DNA from: Pseudomonas sp. GOM6
GTDB lineage: Bacteria > Pseudomonadota > Gammaproteobacteria > Pseudomonadales > Pseudomonadaceae
Length of the DNA: 64,000 nt
Assembly (NCBI RefSeq): GCF_029537485.1
Contig: NZ_JARPUS010000019.1
Span: forward strand, 1 to 64,000
Direction: 5' to 3'
This document shows, piece by piece, positions 25,848 to 33,450 of this stretch (its first letter is position 1; each line of letters begins with the position of its first letter). The position numbers and the translations under genes are program-made. The notes below the pieces were generated by a model. The model made no database searches and was not told the origin of the DNA. It saw only the letters and a list, made by a program, of their open reading frames with translations.

Positions 25848-27770
25848 ATGCCCATCATTACTCTTCCCGACGGCAGTCAGCGTTCGTTCGATCATCCGGT
25901 ATCCGTGCTCGAGGTGGCTCAGTCCATCGGTGCCGGCCTGGCCAAGGCGACTTTGGCCGGCAAGGTCAACGGCAGGCAGGTGGATGCCTGCGATCTGATC
26001 GAGACCGATGCGACCCTGCAGATCATTACGCCGAAGGATGAGGAAGGGCTGGAGATCATTCGCCACTCCTGCGCGCACCTGGTTGGTCATGCGGTCAAGC
26101 AGCTCTATCCGAGCGCCAAGATGGTTATCGGTCCGGTGATCGAAGAAGGCTTCTACTACGACATTGCCATCGACCGCCCTTTCACGCCTGAAGACATGGC
26201 GGCTATCGAGAAGCGCATGGCCGAGCTCATTGATAAGGACTATGACGTCATCAAGAAGATGACGCCTCGTGCTCAAGTCATCGAGCTGTTCCAGTCCCGT
26301 GGTGAGGAATACAAGCTGCGCCTGATCGACGACATGCCGGACGAGAAGGCCATGGGGTTGTACTTTCATGAAGAGTACGTGGACATGTGCCGTGGCCCGC
26401 ACGTGCCCAATACCCGCTTCCTCAAGTCCTTCAAGCTGACCAAGATCTCCGGTGCCTACTGGCGCGGCGACTCGAAGAACGAGCAGCTGCAGCGTATCTA
26501 CGGCACTGCCTGGGCGGACAAGAAGCAGCTGGCGGCCTACATCCAGCGCATCGAGGAAGCCGAGAAGCGCGATCACCGCCGCATCGGTAAGCAGCTGGAT
26601 TTGTTCCATCTGCAGGAAGAGGCGCCGGGCATGGTGTTCTGGCATCCGGCTGGCTGGACCGTCTATCAGGTGCTGGAGCAGTACATGCGCCAGGTGCAGC
26701 GCGAGAGCGGCTACGTCGAGGTGCGCACGCCGCAGGTGGTCGACCGCATTCTCTGGGAAAAGTCCGGCCACTGGTCGAACTACGCCGAGAACATGTTCAC
26801 CACCAGTTCGGAAAACCGCGACTATGCGGTGAAGCCGATGAACTGCCCGTGCCACGTGCAGATCTTCAATCAGGGTCTGAAGTCCTATCGCGATCTGCCG
26901 TTGCGCATGGCCGAATTCGGCTCCTGCCACCGCAACGAGGCGTCCGGTGCCTTGCACGGCATCATGCGTGTGCGCGGCTTCACCCAGGATGACGCGCACA
27001 TATTCTGTACCGAAGAGCAGGTGAAGAAAGAGGCCTCCGACTTTATTAAGCTGACCCTGCAGGTCTATGCCGACTTCGGTTTCACTGATGTCGCCATGAA
27101 GCTGTCGACTCGTCCGGCCAAGCGCGTGGGCTCCGATGAGCTGTGGGATCGCGCCGAGACCGCTCTGGCTGATGCTTTGAATGAATCTGGTCTGGCCTGG
27201 GAATACCAGCCGGGTGAGGGCGCCTTCTATGGCCCGAAGATCGAATTCACGCTGAAGGATTGCCTCGGTCGTAACTGGCAATGCGGCACCCTGCAGTACG
27301 ATCCGAACCTGCCGGAGCGTCTGGACGCCAACTATATCGCCGAGGATAACAGCCGTACGCGCCCGGTGATGCTGCACCGTGCCATTCTCGGTTCCTTCGA
27401 GCGCTTCATCGGCATGCTTATCGAGCACTACGCCGGAGCGTTCCCTGCCTGGCTGGCGCCGACCCAGGCGGTGATCATGAATATCACCGACAAGCAGGCC
27501 GATTTTGCCCTGGAAGTGGAGAAAACTCTTAACCAAAGCGGGTTTCGTGCCAAGTCGGACTTGAGAAACGAAAAAATCGGCTTTAAAATCCGCGAGCATA
27601 CTTTGCTCAAGGTTCCCTATTTGCTGGTCATAGGCGATAGGGAAGTTGAGACACGATCCGTTGCTGTGCGTACCCGCGAAGGTGTAGACCTGGGCTCGAT
27701 GCCTCTGGAACAGTTCGCTGAGCAGCTCAAGCAAACGGTTTCCCGGCGTGGTCGCCAAGATTCGGAGTAA
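25848..27770 (+). CDS. thrS: Threonyl-tRNA synthetase
   Basis: A 640-aa class II synthetase. Domains in order: TGS (1-62, MPIITLPDGSQRSF), the editing domain with Zn motif HSCAHLVGHA and C-terminal CRGPHV, the catalytic core with the zinc Cys in MNCPCHVQIF and motif 2 FGSCHRNEASGALHG, motif 3 ending LHRAILGSFERFIG, and the anticodon-binding domain. GGAGAGGAGG precedes the ATG. It begins the conserved thrS-infC-rpmI-rplT-pheS-pheT-ihfA operon. Confidence 0.98.
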   Translation: MPIITLPDGSQRSFDHPVSVLEVAQSIGAGLAKATLAGKVNGRQVDACDLIETDATLQIITPKDEEGLEIIRHSCAHLVGHAVKQLYPSAKMVIGPVIEEGFYYDIAIDRPFTPEDMAAIEKRMAELIDKDYDVIKKMTPRAQVIELFQSRGEEYKLRLIDDMPDEKAMGLYFHEEYVDMCRGPHVPNTRFLKSFKLTKISGAYWRGDSKNEQLQRIYGTAWADKKQLAAYIQRIEEAEKRDHRRIGKQLDLFHLQEEAPGMVFWHPAGWTVYQVLEQYMRQVQRESGYVEVRTPQVVDRILWEKSGHWSNYAENMFTTSSENRDYAVKPMNCPCHVQIFNQGLKSYRDLPLRMAEFGSCHRNEASGALHGIMRVRGFTQDDAHIFCTEEQVKKEASDFIKLTLQVYADFGFTDVAMKLSTRPAKRVGSDELWDRAETALADALNESGLAWEYQPGEGAFYGPKIEFTLKDCLGRNWQCGTLQYDPNLPERLDANYIAEDNSRTRPVMLHRAILGSFERFIGMLIEHYAGAFPAWLAPTQAVIMNITDKQADFALEVEKTLNQSGFRAKSDLRNEKIGFKIREHTLLKVPYLLVIGDREVETRSVAVRTREGVDLGSMPLEQFAEQLKQTVSRRGRQDSE

Positions 27771-27772
27771 TC

Positions 27773-28321
27773 ATTATTAAGCGTGATATGAGACAGGATA
27801 AGCGGGCCGCCCCCAAGGCACCGATCAACGAAAACATCACTGCCCGTGAAGTTCGCCTGATTGGCGCAGACGGCCAGCAGATTGGCGTGGTTTCCATTGA
27901 TGAAGCGCTGAGCGCTGCCGAGGAAGCCAAGCTGGATCTGGTGGAAATTTCCGCAGATGCGGTGCCACCGGTTTGCCGCATCATGGACTACGGCAAGCAC
28001 CTGTTTGAGAAGAAGAAGCAGGCTGCTGCGGCGAAGAAGAACCAGCACCAGCAACAGATCAAAGAAATCAAGTTTCGTCCAGGGACGGAAGAAGGGGATT
28101 ACCAGGTAAAGCTACGCAACCTGGTACGTTTCCTTGAAGATGGGGACAAGGCCAAGGTTTCGCTGAGATTCCGCGGTCGTGAGATGGCCCACCAGGAGCT
28201 GGGTATGGAACTGTTGAAGCGGGTCGAAGCTGACCTTGCCGAACTCGGTACCGTAGAACAGCATCCCAAGCTGGAAGGACGCCAGCTGATGATGGTCATC
28301 GCTCCCAAGAAGCGTAAATAA
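27773..28321 (+). CDS. infC: Translation initiation factor IF-3, non-AUG start
   Basis: An approximately 182-aa IF-3 with the N-domain (INENITAREVRLIG), lysine-rich linker, and C-domain (FRPGTEEGDYQVKLRNLVRFLEDGDKAK). infC in E. coli and Pseudomonas uses a rare AUU-type start, which allows IF-3 to repress itself. Here two ATT codons (27773, 27776) precede the first in-frame ATG at 27788, and GGAG at 27764-27767 is correctly spaced for ATT 27773 (5 bases) or 27776 (8), but too far for the ATG. An overlapping ATC at 27770 is also possible. Confidence 0.92.
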   Translation: MIKRDMRQDKRAAPKAPINENITAREVRLIGADGQQIGVVSIDEALSAAEEAKLDLVEISADAVPPVCRIMDYGKHLFEKKKQAAAAKKNQHQQQIKEIKFRPGTEEGDYQVKLRNLVRFLEDGDKAKVSLRFRGREMAHQELGMELLKRVEADLAELGTVEQHPKLEGRQLMMVIAPKKRK

Positions 28322-28381
28322 CCTCCCGGGCACTGGCAGGCCTGATGGTTATCAGTTGTTAATGAATGCGGAGTACTAAAC

Positions 28382-28576
28382 ATGCCAAAGATGAAAACCA
28401 AGAGCGGTGCAGCCAAGCGTTTCCTCAAGACCGCTGCTGGCTACAAGCACAAGCACGCTTTCAAGAGCCACATCCTGACCAAAATGTCCACCAAGCGTAA
28501 GCGTCAACTGCGCGGTAGCGAGCTGATGCATCCGTCGGACAAGGCAAAAGTCGAGCGCATGCTGCGCGTTCGTTAA
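28382..28576 (+). CDS. rpmI: Ribosomal protein bL35
   Basis: A 64-aa basic protein of the large subunit, with the L35 signature MPKMKTKSGAAKRFLKT and HILTKMSTKRKRQLRG. Standard length. The ATG follows GCGGAG by 9 bases. Confidence 0.98.
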   Translation: MPKMKTKSGAAKRFLKTAAGYKHKHAFKSHILTKMSTKRKRQLRGSELMHPSDKAKVERMLRVR

Positions 28577-28607
28577 TTCGGTCAAGATATTTTAGAGGTT
28601 ATTACTC

Positions 28608-28964
28608 ATGGCTCGTGTTAAGCGTGGCGTTATCGCTCGTGCCCGTCACAAGAAAATCCTGAAACTCGCCAAAGGCTACTACGGCGCGCGCTCGCGCGTA
28701 TTCCGTGTTGCCAAGCAGGCTGTGATCAAGGCAGGCCAATATGCCTACCGTGACCGCCGTCAGCGCAAGCGTCAGTTCCGCGCTCTGTGGATCGCTCGTA
28801 TCAACGCCGGTGCTCGTCAGAACGGTCTGTCTTACAGCCGCCTGATCGCTGGTCTGAAGAAGGCGTCCATCGAGATCGATCGCAAGGTTCTGGCCGATCT
28901 GGCAGTGAACGAAAAAGCGGCGTTTGCTGCGATTGTCGAGAAAGCTAAGGCCGTTCTGGCTTAA
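28608..28964 (+). CDS. rplT: Ribosomal protein bL20
   Basis: A 118-aa protein needed early in 50S assembly. It contains the N-terminal basic extension MARVKRGVIARARHKKILK and the C-terminal globular domain with RLIAGLKKASIEIDRKVLAD. In E. coli, L20 also represses rpmI-rplT translation by binding the leader; I cannot confirm that site here. Confidence 0.98.
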   Translation: MARVKRGVIARARHKKILKLAKGYYGARSRVFRVAKQAVIKAGQYAYRDRRQRKRQFRALWIARINAGARQNGLSYSRLIAGLKKASIEIDRKVLADLAVNEKAAFAAIVEKAKAVLA

Positions 28965-28977
28965 GTCCCCCGACAAT

Positions 28978-29043
28978 CACCGGGTTTGCCCGGTGGCAAC
29001 GTCAAAGATAGGGGAAGAGCCTTCAAGCTCTTCCCCTATTTCG
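28978..29043 (+). promoter_or_regulatory. Tandem hairpins in the rplT-pheS gap
   Basis: Two stem-loops sit in 95 bp: CACCGGG / CCCGGTG (28978-28984 with 28989-28995) and ATAGGGGAAGAGC / GCTCTTCCCCTAT (29008-29020 with 29027-29039). The second is followed only by TTTCG, a weak T tract, so it could be a partial terminator or attenuator controlling pheST. No Phe-rich leader peptide like E. coli pheM is evident between them. Confidence 0.65.
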
Positions 29044-29059
29044 TATCTGGAGTCCGTAC

Positions 29060-30076
29060 ATGGAAAACCTGGATGCATTGGTCTCGCAAGCGCTCGAGGC
29101 TGTGCAAAACACCGCAGACGTCAACGCCCTGGAACAACTCCGGGTGCAGTATCTCGGCAAGAAAGGCGAACTGACCGCCCTGATGCAGACCCTCGGCAAA
29201 CTCTCCGCCGAAGATCGTCCGCAGGCCGGCGCCCTGATCAATGCCGCCAAGAACCAGGTTCAGGACGCCCTGAACGCTCGCAAATCCGTGCTTGAGCAGG
29301 CCCTGCTCGCCGAGAAGCTGGCGTCCGAGCGTATCGATGTGACCCTGCCAGGTCGCGGCCAGGCCTCCGGTGGCCTGCACCCGGTCACCCGCACCCTGGA
29401 GCGCGTCGAGCAGTTCTTCACCCATATCGGCTACAGCGTGGCCGAGGGTCCGGAAGTCGAAGACGACTACCACAACTTTGAAGCCCTCAACATTCCCGGC
29501 CACCACCCGGCGCGGGCAATGCACGATACCTTTTATTTCAATGCGAACATGCTGCTGCGCACTCACACCTCACCGGTTCAAGTGCGCACCATGGAATCGC
29601 AGCAGCCGCCGATCCGCATTGTTTGCCCCGGCCGCGTCTATCGTTGCGACTCTGATATCACCCACTCGCCGATGTTCCACCAGGTCGAAGGCCTGCTGGT
29701 CGACGAGGGCATCAGCTTCGCCGACCTCAAGGGCACCATCGAGGAATTCCTTCGGGTGTTCTTCGAGAAGCCGCTGGGCGTGCGTTTCCGTCCATCCTTC
29801 TTCCCCTTCACCGAGCCGTCGGCCGAAGTCGACATGCAGTGCGTGATGTGCTCCGGCAAGGGTTGCCGCGTGTGCAAGCAGACCGGTTGGCTGGAAGTGA
29901 TGGGCTGCGGCATGGTGCATCCGAACGTCCTGCGCATGTCCGGCATCGATCCGGAGAAGTACCAGGGCTTCGCCTTCGGCATGGGCGTCGAGCGCCTGGC
30001 CATGCTGCGTTACGGCGTCAACGACTTGCGCCTGTTCTTCGATAACGACCTGCGGTTCCTGGCGCAATTTCGCTAG
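29060..30076 (+). CDS. pheS: Phenylalanyl-tRNA synthetase alpha subunit
   Basis: A 338-aa catalytic subunit of the alpha2-beta2 enzyme. Residues 1-85 form the N-terminal coiled coil that contacts tRNA. The class II core has motif 2 (VYRCDSDITHSPMFHQVEGL), the Phe-pocket region FFPFTEPSAEVD and motif 3 (GMGVERLAMLRYGVNDLR). Standard length. Confidence 0.98.
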   Translation: MENLDALVSQALEAVQNTADVNALEQLRVQYLGKKGELTALMQTLGKLSAEDRPQAGALINAAKNQVQDALNARKSVLEQALLAEKLASERIDVTLPGRGQASGGLHPVTRTLERVEQFFTHIGYSVAEGPEVEDDYHNFEALNIPGHHPARAMHDTFYFNANMLLRTHTSPVQVRTMESQQPPIRIVCPGRVYRCDSDITHSPMFHQVEGLLVDEGISFADLKGTIEEFLRVFFEKPLGVRFRPSFFPFTEPSAEVDMQCVMCSGKGCRVCKQTGWLEVMGCGMVHPNVLRMSGIDPEKYQGFAFGMGVERLAMLRYGVNDLRLFFDNDLRFLAQFR

Positions 30077-30118
30077 TACCGCCCTCGTCATCGAATTCGT
30101 TTAAGGAGAACAGACAAC

Positions 30119-32497
30119 ATGAAATTCAGTGAACAGTGGCTGCGCGACTGGGTGAACCCGGACGTTTCGCGCGACGAACTGGTGGCCCGCCTGTCCATGG
30201 TCGGCCTGGAAGTGGACGCCGTGATTCCGGTCGCCGGTCAGTTCAGCGGTGTGGTGGTGGGCGAGATCCTCAGTGCCGAGCAGCACCCGGACGCCGACAA
30301 GCTGCGTGTGTGTCAGGTCAGTAACGGCAGCGCCACCTTTCAGGTGGTCTGCGGCGCGCCCAATGCCCGTGCCGGCATCAAGATCCCTTTCGCCATGATT
30401 GGTGCCGAGCTGCCGGGCGACTTCAAGATCAAGCAGGCCAAGCTACGCGGCGTAGAGTCCCAGGGCATGCTTTGCTCGGCCTCCGAGCTGCAGATCAGCG
30501 ACGACAACAGCGGTCTGATGGAGTTGGCTGCGGATGCTCCGGTCGGCCAGGACGTCCGCGCCTACCTGGGCCTGGACGATGCCAGTATAGAGATTGGCCT
30601 GACTCCCAACCGTGGCGATTGCCTGTCGCTGGCCGGCCTGGCCCGCGAAGTTGGCGCTATCTACGGAGTCCCGGTAACGGCAGTCTCTGTTGCCCCGGTC
30701 GTGGTTGCTCATGACGAAGTGCGTCCGGTCGAAGTATTGGCCCCCAAGGCCTGTCCCCGCTACCTGGGGCGCGTCATCCGCAATGTCGACCTGTCCAAGC
30801 CGACCCCGCTGTGGATGGTCGAGCGCCTGCGTCGTTCCGACATCCGCAGCATCGACGCCGCCGTCGACATCACCAACTACGTGATGCTCGAACTCGGCCA
30901 GCCGATGCACGCCTTCGACCTCGCCGAGATCAATGGTGGCATCCGTGTGCGTATGGCTGAAGAGGGCGAGAGGCTGGTCCTGCTGGACGGCCAGGAAGTC
31001 AGTCTTCGTGGCGACACCCTGGTGATCGCCGACCATAGCCGCGCTCTGGCTATCGCCGGCGTTATGGGTGGCGAGCACAGCGGCGTGAGCGGCAAGACCC
31101 GCGACCTGTTCCTGGAAAGCGCCTTCTTCGACACCATCGCGGTTGCTGGCAAGGCCCGTTCCTATGGCCTGCACACCGACTCCTCGCACCGCTTCGAGCG
31201 TGGCGTGGACTCGCAGCTGGCGCGCAGTGCCATGGAGCGCGCTACTGCGCTGCTGCTGGAGATCGTCGGTGGCGAAGCCGGTCCGATCATCGAAGTGGCA
31301 AGCGCCGCCGACCTGCCGGACGTCGCGCCGATCACCCTGCGTGCCGAGCGAATCAGTCAGATGTTGAGCATGGACATGGACGGCGCCGAGGTCGAGCGCC
31401 TGCTCACCGCTCTGGGTCTGGGCGTGACCGCTCAGGACGCCGGCCAGTGGCTGGTCAGCGTACCGAGCCACCGCTTCGACATCAGCCTGGAAGTGGACCT
31501 GATCGAAGAGTTGGGTCGCCTGTACGGCTACAACCGTCTGCCGGTGCGCTATCCGCAGGCTCGTCTGGCTCCGCAGGCCAAGGCCGAGGCCCGTGCCGAG
31601 CTGCCGGCCCTGCGCCGCCTGCTGGTCGCTCGTGGTTATCAGGAAGCCATCACCTACAGCTTCATCGATCCCAAGTTGTTCGAACTGTTCACTCCGGGCG
31701 TGGCGCCGCTGCAACTGGCCAACCCGATCTCCGCCGACATGGCCGCCATGCGTTCCTCGCTGTGGCCGGGTCTGGTCAAGGCGCTGGAGCACAACCTCAA
31801 TCGCCAGCAGTCGCGCGTGCGCCTGTTCGAGAGCGGCCTGCGTTTCGTCGGCCAGCTAGAGGGGCTGAAGCAGGAAGCTATGCTGGCGGGCGTGATCAGC
31901 GGCAGCCGCCTGCCGGAAGGTTGGGCCAACGGCCGCGAGAGCGTAGACTTCTACGACCTCAAGGCCGATGTAGAGGCGTTGCTGGGGTATGCCGGCGCTG
32001 CCGATGCCTTTAGCTTCGTGCCGGGTGAGCATCTGGCTCTGCATCCGGGGCAGACCGCACGCATCGAGCGGGAAGGGCGCCTGGTCGGCTTCATGGGGGC
32101 GCTACACCCAGAACTGTCCAAAACCTTGGGGCTGGATCAGCCGGTGTTCCTCTTCGAGTTGTTGTTGGCGGAGGTCGCTAGCGGTCGTATGCCTGCGTTC
32201 AGTGAGTTGTCGCGTTTCCCCGAGGTGCGCCGCGACCTGGCGCTGCTAGTGGATCGCGAGCAGCCCGCCGAAGCCGTGCTTGCCAGTATTCGTGAGGCTG
32301 CGGGCGAATGGTTGACGGACCTCAAGCTATTTGACGTCTATCACGGTAAAGGCATTGATCCGCATAGAAAAAGCCTGGCAGTCGGCTTGACCTGGCAACA
32401 TCCATCGCGCACTCTTAATGACGATGAGGTGAGTACAACTACGCAAAACATCATCACCTCGCTTGAAGAAAGGTTCAACGCCACGTTAAGGAAGTAG
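30119..32497 (+). CDS. pheT: Phenylalanyl-tRNA synthetase beta subunit
   Basis: A 792-aa subunit with the N-terminal OB-fold tRNA-binding domain (39-150), the B3/B4 editing region, B5 DNA-binding-like domain, a catalytically inactive class II core and the C-terminal anticodon-binding domain (LSRFPEVRRDLALLVD to the end). AAGGAG lies 11 bases before the ATG. Only three bases separate it from ihfA. Confidence 0.98.
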   Translation: MKFSEQWLRDWVNPDVSRDELVARLSMVGLEVDAVIPVAGQFSGVVVGEILSAEQHPDADKLRVCQVSNGSATFQVVCGAPNARAGIKIPFAMIGAELPGDFKIKQAKLRGVESQGMLCSASELQISDDNSGLMELAADAPVGQDVRAYLGLDDASIEIGLTPNRGDCLSLAGLAREVGAIYGVPVTAVSVAPVVVAHDEVRPVEVLAPKACPRYLGRVIRNVDLSKPTPLWMVERLRRSDIRSIDAAVDITNYVMLELGQPMHAFDLAEINGGIRVRMAEEGERLVLLDGQEVSLRGDTLVIADHSRALAIAGVMGGEHSGVSGKTRDLFLESAFFDTIAVAGKARSYGLHTDSSHRFERGVDSQLARSAMERATALLLEIVGGEAGPIIEVASAADLPDVAPITLRAERISQMLSMDMDGAEVERLLTALGLGVTAQDAGQWLVSVPSHRFDISLEVDLIEELGRLYGYNRLPVRYPQARLAPQAKAEARAELPALRRLLVARGYQEAITYSFIDPKLFELFTPGVAPLQLANPISADMAAMRSSLWPGLVKALEHNLNRQQSRVRLFESGLRFVGQLEGLKQEAMLAGVISGSRLPEGWANGRESVDFYDLKADVEALLGYAGAADAFSFVPGEHLALHPGQTARIEREGRLVGFMGALHPELSKTLGLDQPVFLFELLLAEVASGRMPAFSELSRFPEVRRDLALLVDREQPAEAVLASIREAAGEWLTDLKLFDVYHGKGIDPHRKSLAVGLTWQHPSRTLNDDEVSTTTQNIITSLEERFNATLRK

Positions 32498-32500
32498 CGT

Positions 32501-32803
32501 ATGGGGGCTCTGACGAAAGCTGAAATGGCGGAACGTCTGTATGAAGAGCTTGGCCTGAATAAGCGGGAAGCCAAGGAGTTGGTGGAGCTGTTTTTCGAGG
32601 AAATCCGCCACGCGCTGGAAGACAACGAGCAGGTCAAATTGTCCGGTTTCGGCAATTTTGACCTGCGCGACAAACGTCAGCGTCCAGGTCGAAATCCCAA
32701 GACAGGCGAAGAAATCCCGATCACGGCTCGCCGTGTCGTCACCTTTCGTCCGGGCCAGAAACTGAAGGCCAGAGTAGAGGCATATGCTGGAACCAAGTCA
32801 TAA
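32501..32803 (+). CDS. ihfA: Integration host factor alpha subunit
   Basis: A 100-aa DNA-bending protein that pairs with IhfB. The beta-arm with the intercalating proline is RPGRNPKTGEEIPITARRVVTF (family core), and the N-terminal helices TKAEMAERLYEELGLNKREAKELVE are typical. IHF is also a common partner of integrases and phase-variable promoters. It overlaps the following merR-type gene by 20 bases. Confidence 0.97.
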   Translation: MGALTKAEMAERLYEELGLNKREAKELVELFFEEIRHALEDNEQVKLSGFGNFDLRDKRQRPGRNPKTGEEIPITARRVVTFRPGQKLKARVEAYAGTKS

Positions 32804-33140
32804 CGACGAGCTGCCGCCTATCCCTGGCAAACGCTACTTCACCATCGGCGAAGTTAGCGACCTCTGTGCCGTCAAGCCGCACGTCTTGCGTTATTGGGAG
32901 CAGGAGTTTCCTCAGCTCAATCCGGTGAAGCGGCGCGGCAATCGCCGTTATTATCAGCGCCAGGATGTGCTGATGATCCGCCAGATTCGAGCCCTGCTGT
33001 ACGATCAGGGCTTCACTATCGGCGGCGCGCGTCAGCGCCTCTCCGGCGATGAGGCCAAGGACGACACCACCCAGTACAAGCAGCTGATTCGTCAGATGAT
33101 CGCTGAGTTGGAAGAAGTCCTGCTGGTGCTGCGCAAATAA
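32784..33140 (+). CDS. MerR-family regulator (PA2737-like)
   Basis: A 118-aa MerR-type protein: winged helix-turn-helix KRYFTIGEVSDLCAVKPHVLRYWEQ (19-43), wing RRGNRRYYQRQDVLMI, then a short C-terminal coiled helix (IRQMIAELEEVLLVLRK). There is no metal- or ligand-binding extension. It is always behind ihfA in Pseudomonas and probably cotranscribed. Targets are unknown. Confidence 0.93.
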   Translation: MLEPSHNDELPPIPGKRYFTIGEVSDLCAVKPHVLRYWEQEFPQLNPVKRRGNRRYYQRQDVLMIRQIRALLYDQGFTIGGARQRLSGDEAKDDTTQYKQLIRQMIAELEEVLLVLRK

Positions 33141-33221
33141 CGCAGTTTGGCAAAAAAAACTTCCACAATTCAGCAGCTTATAGTAAAGTCCACTCCGCTT
33201 CAGGTAACCCTGAAGCATCGT

Positions 33222-33298
33222 CGGGGCGTAGCGCAGCCCGGTAGCGCACTTGCATGGGGTGCAAGGGGTCGAGTGTTCGAATCACTCCGTCCCGACCA
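33222..33298 (+). tRNA. tRNA-Pro (GGG)
   Basis: A 77-nt cloverleaf: acceptor CGGGGCG with CGTCCCG, D-arm GTAGCGCAGCCCGGTAGCGC, anticodon stem CTTGC/GCAAG around loop ATGGGGT giving GGG, T-arm GTTCGAATC, discriminator A and CCA. A -10-like TATAGT is at 33179-33184. This tRNA is a known insertion point for accessory DNA in Pseudomonas, and the defence island starts right behind it. Confidence 0.97.
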
Positions 33299-33309
33299 AA
33301 AAACCCTAG

Positions 33310-33344
33310 AAAATCCAGTCACTTAGCGGTGACTGGATTTTTTT
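33310..33344 (+). terminator. Terminator of tRNA-Pro
   Basis: AAATCCAGTCAC and GTGACTGGATTT form a 12-bp stem around TTAGCG, followed by seven T residues. Confidence 0.93.
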
Positions 33345-33387
33345 ATGCCTGATGGTTTTCTCTCTTGTGCCCCCAGTGCTGTATTCT

Positions 33388-33409
33388 GGTTGCCAATTGG
33401 TTGCCAATT
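33388..33409. repeat. Tandem 11-bp repeat before the island's first gene
   Basis: GGTTGCCAATT occurs twice back to back, 41 bp upstream of the helicase start. The centre CCAATTGG is palindromic. It could be an operator or the remains of an insertion junction. Confidence 0.7.
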
Positions 33410-33450
33410 GAGATTCGCTTACTCGACAGGCTGTAGAAGGAGCTTGAGCC

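Noticed and set aside
25794..27758. 654-codon minus-strand frame opposite thrS
   Set aside because: Antisense to a strongly supported synthetase gene and built of its reverse codons.
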